The notes under the pieces were generated by a model. The model was given only the letters and a program-made list of their open reading frames with translations, did not search any database and was not told the DNA's origin. From SZAS-79 sp964599095 (GTDB taxonomy: Bacteria; Pseudomonadota; Gammaproteobacteria; Burkholderiales; SG8-39), in the NCBI GenBank assembly GCA_964599095.1, contig CAZREB010000002.1:186001-250000 (forward strand): DNA of 64,000 bases, given 5' to 3'. Of the stretch, positions 45,041 through 52,903 are shown piece by piece (position 1 is the first letter of the stretch; each line of letters begins with the position of its first letter). Position numbers and translations under genes: made by a program.

Positions 45041-45427
45041 CTACGCAATCCTGGCGCCGCGCTCCGTGAGCAATGCGCGCAGCACCGAGCGGTGGCAGCG
45101 CGTCTCGTCCTCGCAATAGCACCCGATCGAGAAATCGGCGCTCGCCGACAGCGCGGCAAGCAAGTCGAGCGTGCGGCTCGCATCGGGTTCGGCCATCTCG
45201 GCGCGGTACTTGCGCACGAACGCAGCCCAGGCCCTGGGGTCCGCGGCGTCGAGGGCTTGCCTGACCAGGCCGGCCGAGGGCGCGAGGTTCGGGTACCAGA
45301 CGTCGTACCAGTTGCCCGAGGAGAACTCGCTCCTGGGCACGCCGCGCGGCGGGCGCCTCACCGTCCCGATCCGCAGGCCCTCGCCCCTGGCCCGCGGGGT
45401 GCCGAGGCGCACGATCCTTGCGGTCAT
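45041..45427 (-). CDS. DUF488 family protein
   Basis: A 128-residue DUF488 protein ending with the conserved IGCYCEDETRCHRSVLRALL (residues about 101-120), where Cys and His residues could bind metal. The middle has YDVWYPNLAPS and WAAFVRKYRAEM. The function is unknown. The start ATG 45427 overlaps the upstream TPR gene by 4 bases. It is last in a three-gene minus-strand operon. Confidence 0.85.
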   Translation of the reverse strand: MTARIVRLGTPRARGEGLRIGTVRRPPRGVPRSEFSSGNWYDVWYPNLAPSAGLVRQALDAADPRAWAAFVRKYRAEMAEPDASRTLDLLAALSASADFSIGCYCEDETRCHRSVLRALLTERGARIA

Positions 45428-46161
45428 GTCACCCGTTTCTTGCGGTTCGACCGGATTGCCGCGGTCACCGGCCGGTCCTTCGCGAGATCGGACCGGGCGG
45501 GCGCCGCTCCCGACGCGGTCCCGCCCTTCTTGCACATGTCCTCGAGGAAATCCGGGGGCATGTCGTCGTAGTTGGCCTTGGCCGCGCGGGCCCATTCGCA
45601 CGCCTTGGTAAAGTCCTTCTTCTTGTAATAGATCCTCGCGATGTGGATCCGCGCGTCCCTTGCGGTCGGCGAGACGGCCAGCGCCTTGTGGAGCTGGGCG
45701 AGCGCGTCGTCGAGGCGCTCCACGATCCACAGGAACCGCCCGTAGGAGACATACGCGCTCGCGCTGACGCCGGGCTTCTCGATGGCCATCTTGAAGAACT
45801 TCTCGGCCTCGTCCGCGTTCTTGTCGCGCACGGTCGAGATCAGCGCGAAGCCGTGGTAGGCGTCGCCGTTCTCGGGGTCGAGCAGCCAGGCCTGGTTGAA
45901 CTTGCGGATCGCGGACTTGTAGTCGGTCCTGCCGTAGGCCTCCCAGGCCTGGGCTATCACGTCTTTCGCGACCGCCTGCCGGGTCTTGCCGGCCTTCTCG
46001 ATCGACGCGATGAACGCCTGGTCCTTCTCGGACAGCTTCCTCGGCTTGCCGGTGGTCGAGCCGTACATCGGCTTTTCGCTCGGCGGCAATTGCGGGTGCG
46101 CCTGCGTCGTGAACAGGAACAGCAGCAGGACGCCCGAAAAATTGCGGAAGAAGAATCTCAT
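45424..46161 (-). CDS. Exported tetratricopeptide-repeat protein
   Basis: A 245-residue protein with a signal peptide (FFFRNFSGVLLLFLFTTQAHPQ; residues 3-24). At least three TPR-like helical pairs (for example GRTDYKSAIRKFNQAWLLDPENGDAYHG near 75-100, and ERLDDALAQLHKALAVSPTARDARIHIARIYY across 148-180) and a basic C-terminal tail follow. It is likely a periplasmic scaffold. It overlaps both neighbours by 4 bases (ATGA). Confidence 0.82.
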   Translation of the reverse strand: MRFFFRNFSGVLLLFLFTTQAHPQLPPSEKPMYGSTTGKPRKLSEKDQAFIASIEKAGKTRQAVAKDVIAQAWEAYGRTDYKSAIRKFNQAWLLDPENGDAYHGFALISTVRDKNADEAEKFFKMAIEKPGVSASAYVSYGRFLWIVERLDDALAQLHKALAVSPTARDARIHIARIYYKKKDFTKACEWARAAKANYDDMPPDFLEDMCKKGGTASGAAPARSDLAKDRPVTAAIRSNRKKRVT

Positions 46162-46856
46162 TTTTGCTTCCCTCTCTGGATCTCGGCCGTCTGATGGTCC
46201 GGCAGCAGCCGCTCGGATCGAAGTATAGGCGCGATTGCGCCGAAACCGTCCACCCGGAAGGCGTTCATGCCGACCGATCGCGCGGCGGCGACGTTCGGCT
46301 CGAGGTCGTCGAAGAACCAGACCTCCGAACCCGGCACGCCGAGCTTGCCGAGCGAGTGCTCGAAGGCCTCGCGGTCGGGCTTCACGTGCCCGATCACGTG
46401 CGACAGGAAATGGAAATCGAAGAGATCGTGCAGTTCCGGAAAGCGCGCCCAATGGATCGCGTTGGTGTTGCTGAGGCAGGCCGTCTTGTGCACGCCCCTG
46501 AGGCGCATGACGAGCGCCTCGGCCCCGTCGTACAGTCCCCGCGGCCAGGTGGCGAATTCGCGGATGAACACCGACGGCTCCAGGCCGATTTCCCATTCGC
46601 CGACGAAGCGCTCGGCGAACTCCTCGGGCGCGATCCGGCCGCGCTCGAACTGCCTGACGACTTCGGATTCGAGCCACCTGCGCCACATCTCGTGCGCGGG
46701 GAGCGGGCGGGGCAGCATCGAGCTCAGCGCCTCGCGCCCGCGGTTCTCGATCAGCACGCCGCCGAGGTCGAACATGACCACTTTTCCCGACCGCGCGTCC
46801 TCGCGAATCCCTTCGTGAGTCCGCTCCCGCTGAGGCCCTGCGTCCGAAACCGGCAT
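46158..46856 (-). CDS. HAD-superfamily hydrolase, YihX-like
   Basis: A protein of about 232 residues. HAD motif I is VVMFDLGGVLIEN, motif II is ACLSNTNAIHW, the lysine of motif III is in HVKPDREAFEHSL, and motif IV is WFFDDLEPNVAAARSVGM. The FDLGG, SNTN, KPxxxxF and FFDD pattern resembles sugar-phosphate phosphatases such as YihX. The open frame extends to 46943, but this would overlap the prfB start, so I use ATG 46856. It is divergent from prfB. Confidence 0.82.
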   Translation of the reverse strand: MPVSDAGPQRERTHEGIREDARSGKVVMFDLGGVLIENRGREALSSMLPRPLPAHEMWRRWLESEVVRQFERGRIAPEEFAERFVGEWEIGLEPSVFIREFATWPRGLYDGAEALVMRLRGVHKTACLSNTNAIHWARFPELHDLFDFHFLSHVIGHVKPDREAFEHSLGKLGVPGSEVWFFDDLEPNVAAARSVGMNAFRVDGFGAIAPILRSERLLPDHQTAEIQRGKQK

Positions 46857-46885
46857 CCCCGCAGGATACGCCAGTTGCGCGACTG

Positions 46886-46891
46886 TATAAT
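46886..46891 (+). promoter_or_regulatory. -10 element TATAAT for prfB-lysS
   Basis: A perfect TATAAT 32 bases upstream of the prfB ATG. No good TTGACA match is visible at the right distance. Confidence 0.5.
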
Positions 46892-46923
46892 GCGCCCCCT
46901 GCCCGAACCGAAGCACCCGCCCC

Positions 46924-48028
46924 ATGGAAGCCGAACGCATCAACCAGCTCGCCTCCCTGCTCTCCGACCTCGAAGCGCGGTCGGCCGAGCTGCGGAGGTA
47001 TCTTTGACTTCGACGCGAAGCACCAGCGCCGCGAAGAGGTAGCGCGCCAGCTCGAAGACCCGACGGTCTGGAACGACCAGAAGCGCGCCCAGGAGCTTGG
47101 CCGCGAGAAGAAGTCGCTCGACGAGATCGTCGGCGGCCTCGAGGCGATCGCGTCGGGCCTCGCGGATTCGCGCGAGCTGTTCGAGTTGTCGCGCGAGGAG
47201 AACGACGACGCCACGCTCGAAAGCGTAGGGGCCGACGTCAAGGCGATCGAGAAGCAGGTCGCACGGCTGGAATTCCAGCGCATGTTCAACAATCCGCTGG
47301 ACCCGGCCAACTGCTTCGTCGACATCCAGGCGGGCTCGGGCGGGACCGAGGCGCAGGACTGGGCCTCGATGCTCGAGCGCATGTACCTGCGTTTCTGCGA
47401 AAAGCGCGGCTTCGGCATCGAGATCCTCGAGCAGTCCGACGGCGAGGTGGCCGGCATCAAGGGCGCCACGCTCAAGGTCACCGGCGATTACGCCTACGGC
47501 ACGCTGCGCACCGAGACCGGCATCCACCGGCTGGTGAGGAAGTCGCCCTTCGACTCGAATGCGCGGCGGCATACCTCTTTTGCGAGCGTGTTCATCTACC
47601 CGGAGGTCGACGACTCGATCGAGGTCGACATCAACCCGGCGGACCTGCGCATCGACACCTACCGCGCCTCGGGCGCCGGCGGCCAGCACATCAACAAGAC
47701 CGACTCGGCGGTGCGCATCACCCACCTGCCGACCAACATCGTCGTGCAGTGCCAGAACGACCGTTCGCAGCACAGGAACCGCGCCGAGGCGATGGCGCTG
47801 CTCAAGTCCAAGCTCTACGAGCTGGAGTTGAGAAAGCGCCAGGCCGAGCAGGACAAGCTCGAAGAATCCAAGACCGACATCGGCTGGGGCCACCAGATCC
47901 GCTCGTACGTGCTCGACCAGTCGCGGATCAAGGACCTGCGCACGAACGTCGAGATCGGCAACACCCAGGCCGTGCTCGACGGCGACCTGGACGACTTCAT
48001 CACCGCGAGCCTGAAGCAGGGAGTCTGA
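46924..48028 (+). CDS. prfB: Peptide chain release factor 2, with programmed +1 frameshift
   Basis: RF2 recognises UGA and UAA stop codons and triggers peptide release. The first 27 codons (MEAERINQLASLLSD onward) end at an in-frame TGA (47005-47007). Translation must shift +1 at CTT to continue GAC TTC from 47006, giving about 367 residues. The anticodon-like tripeptide SPF is in RKSPFDSNARRHTSFAS, and the catalytic GGQ is in GAGGQHINKTDSAVRI. The frameshift makes RF2 levels self-regulating, since low RF2 promotes the shift. lysS follows after 2 bases, a classic betaproteobacterial pair. Confidence 0.95.
46994..47008 (+). promoter_or_regulatory. prfB +1 programmed frameshift site
   Basis: GGAGG (an internal Shine-Dalgarno), then TATCTTTGAC: the slippery CTT followed by TGA and C. 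This is the canonical RF2 autoregulatory signal with correct spacing. Confidence 0.92.
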
Positions 48029-48030
48029 CG

Positions 48031-49545
48031 ATGAGCGACGAAAAAGGCGGCGCGCAAGCCGAGCCGCAGGACGAGAACAAGATCATCGCGGAGCGCCGCG
48101 AGAAGCTCGCGAAACTGCGCGAGGCGGGCGGCGCTTTCCCGAACGACTTCCGCCGCGAGCATTCGATGGCGGCGCTCGCCGCCGAGTTCGGGCCGCTCGA
48201 CAAGCCGGCGCTGGAAGCGAGGAAGCCGGCTGCGTCGGTGGCCGGCCGCATGGTGCTCAAGCGCGTCATGGGCAAGGCGAGCTTCGCGACGCTGCAGGAC
48301 GGCTCGGGCAAGATCCAGATCTACGTGTCGAACGACGTCACCGGCACGGAAGCGCACGAAGCCTTCAAGCACTGGGACCTCGGCGACATCGTCGGCGTGT
48401 CGGGCGTGCTCTTCAAGACCAACAAGGGCGAGCTCACGGTGCAGGCGTCCCAACTGCGCCTGCTCACCAAGGCCCTGCGCCCGCTGCCGGAGAAATTCCA
48501 CGGCCTTGCCGACCAGGAGGTCCGCTACCGGCAGAGGTATGTCGACCTGATCGTCAACGAATCGTCGCGCCGGGTGTTTGCGGCGCGCTCGAGGATCGTG
48601 CAGTCGATCCGCGAATCGATGGTGGCCGAGGGCTTCCTCGAAGTCGAGACGCCGATGATGCAGCCGATCCCGGGCGGCGCGGCCGCGCGGCCGTTCAAGA
48701 CGCATCACAATGCGCTTGACATGGAATTATTCCTGCGCATCGCGCCGGAGCTCTACCTCAAGCGGTTGGTGGTCGGCGGCATCGAGAAAGTGTTCGAGAT
48801 CAACCGCAACTTCAGGAACGAGGGGATGTCGACGCGGCACAACCCCGAGTTCACGATGATGGAAATGTACGCGGCCTACGAGACCGTCGAGTACATGATG
48901 ACGCTCACCGAGCGGCTGGTGCGCAATGCGGCGCGCACGGCGCTGGGCACCGAGCGGGTCACCTACCAGGGCAACCCGATCGACCTCGGCAAGCCTTTCG
49001 CGCGGCTGCCGATCCCGGAGGCGATCCGCAAGTACGACCCGAAGAGCGCCGGTGCCGACCTGCGCGACCGCGGATTCCTCGCCACGCGCGTCAAGCAGCT
49101 TGGCGGCGCGGTCGACGACCATCACGGCTGGGGCTCGCTGCAGCTGATGCTGTTCGAGGCGGTCGCCGAGAAGCACCTCATCGACCCGACTTTCGTGACC
49201 GACTATCCGGAGGAAGTCTCGCCGCTTGCGCGCCGGTCCGACCGCGACCCGGAACTGGTCGACCGCTTCGAGCTCTTCATCGACGCGAAGGAAATGGCCA
49301 ACGGATTCTCGGAATTGAACGACCCGGAAGACCAGGCGCAGCGCTTCCTGGCGCAGGCGAAGAAGAAGGACGCCGGCGACCAGGAGGCGATGTTCTTCGA
49401 CGCCGATTACATCCGCGCGCTCGAATACGGCCTGCCGCCGACCGCAGGCGCCGGCATAGGCGTCGACCGGCTGGTAATGATACTCACGGACAGCCCGTCG
49501 ATCCGGGACGTAATCCTCTTTCCGCAGATGCGGCCGGAGGTTTAG
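48031..49545 (+). CDS. lysS: Lysyl-tRNA synthetase, class II
   Basis: A 504-residue synthetase that charges tRNA-Lys. The N-terminal OB anticodon domain has VAGRMVLKRVMGKASFATLQD. Class II motif 1 is EGFLEVETPMMQPIPGGAAARPF (continuous over about residues 199-221), motif 2 is FEINRNFRNEGMSTRHNPEFT, and motif 3 is GAGIGVDRLVMIL. It starts 2 bases after prfB and is probably co-transcribed with it. Confidence 0.97.
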   Translation: MSDEKGGAQAEPQDENKIIAERREKLAKLREAGGAFPNDFRREHSMAALAAEFGPLDKPALEARKPAASVAGRMVLKRVMGKASFATLQDGSGKIQIYVSNDVTGTEAHEAFKHWDLGDIVGVSGVLFKTNKGELTVQASQLRLLTKALRPLPEKFHGLADQEVRYRQRYVDLIVNESSRRVFAARSRIVQSIRESMVAEGFLEVETPMMQPIPGGAAARPFKTHHNALDMELFLRIAPELYLKRLVVGGIEKVFEINRNFRNEGMSTRHNPEFTMMEMYAAYETVEYMMTLTERLVRNAARTALGTERVTYQGNPIDLGKPFARLPIPEAIRKYDPKSAGADLRDRGFLATRVKQLGGAVDDHHGWGSLQLMLFEAVAEKHLIDPTFVTDYPEEVSPLARRSDRDPELVDRFELFIDAKEMANGFSELNDPEDQAQRFLAQAKKKDAGDQEAMFFDADYIRALEYGLPPTAGAGIGVDRLVMILTDSPSIRDVILFPQMRPEV

Positions 49546-49686
49546 CGTCAGGAAAGGGGGCGGAACTGCGGGTTCAGGCGGCTGTCCGACGATTTTCGAG
49601 GTAACAACTCGTAACACTGCCGCGCGCCCAACGGTGGCCTTGCGGAGTACCCTATGACTCATCTGGAAATTTTTCGGGAGACCCTC

Positions 49687-50487
49687 ATGAAGACCCAGCT
49701 TCTGGCCCTCGCCGCAGTCACGGCGATGGGTTCCGCACTGGCGCAGACAACGACTCCCGGCGCTCAGGCTCCGGTCATCAACCCGTATACGCAGCCCGCC
49801 GGCGCCCGCTCGTACACGCCGCCGCCCGCCGACGGGCAGTATGCGCAGCAGCAACAGCCGGCCTATCAACAGCAGCCGGCCTACCCGCCCCAGCAGGGTT
49901 ACCCGCAACAACAAGGCTATCCGCAACAGCAGGGCTATCCTCAACAGCAGGGCTATCCTCAACAGCAGGGTTACCCGCAGCAGCAGGGCTATCCGCAGCA
50001 GCAGGGTTATCCTCAACAGCAGGGGTACCCCCAACAGCAGGGGTACCCGCAGCAGCAGGGCTACCCCCAACAGCAGGGCTATCCGCAACAATCGGGCTAT
50101 CCGCCGCCCCAGGGCCAGTATCCCCAGGCGGCCGGCCAGCGCCCGATCTGCTACGAGTGCGGTGTCGTCGAATCGATGCGCGAAGTCGAGAAGAAAGGCG
50201 ACGCCTCCGGACTGGGCGCCGTGGCCGGCGGACTCACCGGCCTGATCGTCGGCAAGCAACTCGGCAACGGCAAGGGGCAGAACGTCGGCGCGCTGCTCGG
50301 CGCGGCCGGCGGCGCGTTTGCCGGCCACCAGATCGAGAAGAACGTGCACACGTCCAAGTCCTACGAAGTCTACGTGCGGATGGAAGACGGCAGCTACCGC
50401 ACGATTCCGATGGCCAACGCGCCGACCTGGCGCACCGGCGACCGCGTGCGCCTCGTCAACGGGCAGCTGCAGGCCGACGTCAGGTAA
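49687..50487 (+). CDS. Secreted glycine-zipper protein with GYPQQQ tandem repeats
   Basis: A 266-residue exported protein. A signal peptide (MKTQLLALAAVTAMGSALAQ) is followed by a low-complexity region with twelve GYP units at exact 6-residue spacing (residues about 71-140). A Cys pair (CYECGVVESMREVEK) comes next, then a glycine-zipper 2TM domain (GLGAVAGGLTGLIVG and GALLGAAGGAFAGHQIEKN, about 180-220) and a C-terminal beta part with YEVYVRMEDGSYRTI. It is probably outer-membrane associated, like 17-kDa-antigen-type proteins. I prefer ATG 49687 over 49654 because it begins the signal peptide. The repeat length may vary between strains. Confidence 0.82.
   Translation: MKTQLLALAAVTAMGSALAQTTTPGAQAPVINPYTQPAGARSYTPPPADGQYAQQQQPAYQQQPAYPPQQGYPQQQGYPQQQGYPQQQGYPQQQGYPQQQGYPQQQGYPQQQGYPQQQGYPQQQGYPQQQGYPQQSGYPPPQGQYPQAAGQRPICYECGVVESMREVEKKGDASGLGAVAGGLTGLIVGKQLGNGKGQNVGALLGAAGGAFAGHQIEKNVHTSKSYEVYVRMEDGSYRTIPMANAPTWRTGDRVRLVNGQLQADVR
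49897..50103 (+). repeat. 18-bp coding tandem repeat (GYPQQQ units)
   Basis: Twelve GG(T/C/G)TA(T/C)CC starts at a strict 18-base period, first at 49897 and last at 50095. Units differ mainly at silent third positions, so selection for the peptide, not very recent duplication alone, maintains them. Confidence 0.9.
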
Positions 50488-50492
50488 GCGGC

Positions 50493-51461
50493 GTGGAGCT
50501 CTACTGGCTGCAGGATTTTCTCGCGCTGGTGCGCACCGGGAATTTCTCGAAGGCCGCCATGGAGCGCCACGTCACGCAATCGGCGTTCAGCCGCCGCATC
50601 CAGGCGCTTGAGGACTGGGTCGGCGCGGCGCTCTTCGACCGCAGCGGCCACCCGGTGGAGCTCACCAGCGCCGGCCAGCAACTGCTGCCGATCGCCGTGG
50701 GCAGCGTGGAGCCGCTGCTGGATTTCCGCGCCTCGATGCGCGCGAATGCGACCGAGTCGGCGCCGACGGTCTCCTTCCTGATGCCGACGCCATGCTCGGC
50801 CGGGATCTTCCCCGCGCTGCTCGCGCGGTTGAATCGCGAGATCGGGCCGATCGTCGGGCGCGGCTCGGTCAAGCGGATCGACGAAGTCGCCGAGCGCTAC
50901 GTGGCCGGCGAGGCGGACCTCGCGCTCTCCTACCGGCACCCTTCGCTGCCGCGGCCCGCCGGTTTCGATTCGCTCGAGGCGATCGAGATCGGCGATGAGC
51001 CGATGATCGCGGTCTGCGCACCCCAGCGCCGCGGGATGCCGGGCTACATGCTCCCGGTGATCCCCGGCTCGCCGCTGGCCTACCTGCCTTATGGGCGGTC
51101 GTCCTTCATCGGCCGCGCGGTCGACGACGAAGTGTCGGCCCGCGTGCCGGAGGTGAGGCCGCAGAAACTGTTCGACGACCCGCTGATCTTCGTGCTCAAG
51201 GAACTCGCGCTGCAGGGCATCGGCGTGGCATGGCTCCCGCGCTCGACGATAGAGCGCAACCTCGGCGACGGCAGCCTCTGCCGCGTCGGCGGCGTCGACT
51301 GGGACATCCCCTTTACGGTCGAGTTGCTGCGCCGGAAGAAGCGCCTCCCGGCGGCAGCCGAGGCGGTGTGGGCGCTGCTGGCGACGGGCGCGGCGCCGGC
51401 GCGGCCCGCGCTGCGCTCGGCCATCCCGGAGCCACATCCCCGGGCTCGAGGCCGCGGGTAA
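50493..51461 (+). CDS. LysR-family transcriptional regulator
   Basis: A 322-residue regulator. The helix-turn-helix is in LQDFLALVRTGNFSKAAMERHVTQSAFSRRIQALED-like text (residues 6-41, in pieces), with typical VGAALFDRSGHPVELTSAGQ. A substrate-binding domain follows from about 90. The start GTG 50493 is 5 bases after the preceding stop. The C-terminal 30 residues (rich in Ala, Pro and Arg) exceed the usual domain end and are antisense to the CobW gene. The target genes are unknown. Confidence 0.85.
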   Translation: MELYWLQDFLALVRTGNFSKAAMERHVTQSAFSRRIQALEDWVGAALFDRSGHPVELTSAGQQLLPIAVGSVEPLLDFRASMRANATESAPTVSFLMPTPCSAGIFPALLARLNREIGPIVGRGSVKRIDEVAERYVAGEADLALSYRHPSLPRPAGFDSLEAIEIGDEPMIAVCAPQRRGMPGYMLPVIPGSPLAYLPYGRSSFIGRAVDDEVSARVPEVRPQKLFDDPLIFVLKELALQGIGVAWLPRSTIERNLGDGSLCRVGGVDWDIPFTVELLRRKKRLPAAAEAVWALLATGAAPARPALRSAIPEPHPRARGRG

Positions 51462-52398
51462 TGAACACCACGCGGCTCGCCCCGGCGGGCCGCGCGAGGA
51501 TTTCAGGCGGCGCGACCAGGTGCTGGATCGCGTGCACCGCCACCGCCTGCGAGTGCTCTTCCACCGAGACGATGCCCTTGACGCGCAGCAGCCTTGCGCC
51601 GTGGCTGTCCGCGAGGCCGTGCAGCCACCCGCCGATGGCGGCCAGCGACTGCGGTGCGTCCCATTCGAGCACGAACGATTCGATCGACTCGTCATGCGCG
51701 GCGCGCAGCGCATCGGCAGGCACCAGGCGCGCGTGCGCGGCAAGTGTCGGCTCGAACCAGCGTGAATCGGCCGCGCCGCGCGGGGCGCGAACCAGGTCGG
51801 CATGCGGATTGATCCTCGCCAGGCGGGCTTCCAGCGCGTCGAGCGCCGATGGGTCGGCCTGTTCGGCTTTCGAGACCACCAGCCGGTCGGCCAACAGCGC
51901 CTGCCGGAAGGCGGTGCCCTCGGACTCGAGCGCAACCGCGCCGAGCAACGCATCGACGACCGTGACGACCACCTCGAGCCGATAGCGCCCCGCCAGCATC
52001 GGTGATTCGGCGAACAACTGCAGGATCGGGCCGGGCTCGGCGAGGCCGCTGGTCTCGATGACGACTCGCTCGCAGGCCGGGATCGAGCGGTGCGCAACGC
52101 CGCGCTCGAGCCGCAGCAACGCTTCAGCCAGGTCGGCGCGCACCTGGCAGCATACGCAGCCGCCCGGCAGCAGCACCACGTCCTCGCTCGAGGATTCGAT
52201 CAGAGTTTGGTCGATGCCGACCGAGCCGAATTCGTTGACGACGACCGCAGCGTTGCGGATCGCGCCGGCCTTGAGCGCCGCATTCAGCAGCGTCGTCTTC
52301 CCCGCCCCCAACGCCCCGGTCAGCACCAACACCGGAATCGGGGACAGACCACGTTTTCCACCGCGTTTTGCAGCCGGGAAAACGTGGTCTGTCCCCAT
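51313..52398 (-). CDS. CobW/P47K-family metal-handling GTPase (COG0523)
   Basis: A 361-residue G3E GTPase. The P-loop GALGAGKTTLLN (residues about 29-40), the metal-binding CXCC motif in LLPGGCVCCQVRADLAEAL, the IETSGLAEP motif and the base-recognition VVSKAEQAD are present. A C-terminal CobW domain ends near VVFITRGLEPGDVAPG; beyond this lies an Ala/Pro-rich tail of about 35 residues antisense to the LysR gene. The first 20 residues up to about GLSP are encoded by a REP-like palindrome, with the real family start at about PVLVLTGALGAG. Metal insertion (Zn, Co or similar) is the family role; the client is unknown. Confidence 0.85.
   Translation of the reverse strand: MGTDHVFPAAKRGGKRGLSPIPVLVLTGALGAGKTTLLNAALKAGAIRNAAVVVNEFGSVGIDQTLIESSSEDVVLLPGGCVCCQVRADLAEALLRLERGVAHRSIPACERVVIETSGLAEPGPILQLFAESPMLAGRYRLEVVVTVVDALLGAVALESEGTAFRQALLADRLVVSKAEQADPSALDALEARLARINPHADLVRAPRGAADSRWFEPTLAAHARLVPADALRAAHDESIESFVLEWDAPQSLAAIGGWLHGLADSHGARLLRVKGIVSVEEHSQAVAVHAIQHLVAPPEILARPAGASRVVFITRGLEPGDVAPGWPSAARAAPAPRPSPAAPTPPRLPPGGASSGAATRP
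52340..52396. repeat. REP-like palindrome at the 5' end of the CobW gene
   Basis: Perfect 20-base inverted arms, GGGGACAGACCACGTTTTCC (52340-52359) and its complement (52377-52396), separated by 17 bases. This text resembles palindromes associated with REP/RAYT transposase families in proteobacteria. It overlaps the beginning of the CobW frame and no second copy is in the window. Confidence 0.75.
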
Positions 52399-52406
52399 TT
52401 AGGTGT

Positions 52407-52895
52407 TCAGGCGAGGCGCTTGACGATCAGGTCGAGCGCGGCGGCGACGGCGGCGAGGCGCACTCCGTCGCGGTCGCCGGGGAACACATGGCGCTCCACC
52501 AGTGTCGGCGAGCCGGGACGCGCGGCGGCGATGTAGCAGGTGCCGACCGGGTTCTTCTCGTTGCCGCCGCCGGGGCCCGCATAGCCGGTCACCGCTACCG
52601 CGACGCCGGCGCCGGAATTCTTAAGCGCGCCTTCGGCCAGCCCTTGCGTGACTTCGGCGCTGACCGCGCCGTGCTTGCGCGAGACTTCTTCCGCGACGCC
52701 CAGCCCGGTGGCCTTGGCCGAATCGTGGTAGAGCACGAAGCCGCGCTCGAAGATCTTCGATGCACCGGATACCGAGGTCAGGCACCCGGAGACGAGGCCT
52801 GCGGTGCAGGTCTCGGCGGTCGCGATGCGTACGTCCTTGGCCTTGGCCGCATCCAGTGCGCGCGCGGCCTTGTCGAGCAGTTCCTTGGGAAACAC
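52407..52895 (-). CDS. pncC: CinA C-terminal-domain nicotinamide-nucleotide amidase PncC
   Basis: A 162-residue deamidase that converts nicotinamide mononucleotide to nicotinate mononucleotide. Hallmarks are IATAETCTAGLVSGCLTSVSGASK (residues 23-46 region), ERGFVLYHDSAKATGLGV and VAVTGYAGPGGG. It lacks the N-terminal CinA domain, as is usual for PncC. GTG 52895 gives MFPKELLDKAARAL. It follows the amidohydrolase by 8 bases at the end of an operon headed by a NadC-like gene, and both act on pyridine mononucleotides. Confidence 0.88.
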   Translation of the reverse strand: MFPKELLDKAARALDAAKAKDVRIATAETCTAGLVSGCLTSVSGASKIFERGFVLYHDSAKATGLGVAEEVSRKHGAVSAEVTQGLAEGALKNSGAGVAVAVTGYAGPGGGNEKNPVGTCYIAAARPGSPTLVERHVFPGDRDGVRLAAVAAALDLIVKRLA

Positions 52896-52903
52896 GATGA
52901 CCC

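Noticed and set aside
49897..50103. CRISPR-like repeat array
   Set aside because: The repeats are contiguous 18-bp coding units without spacers, in frame in a secreted protein.
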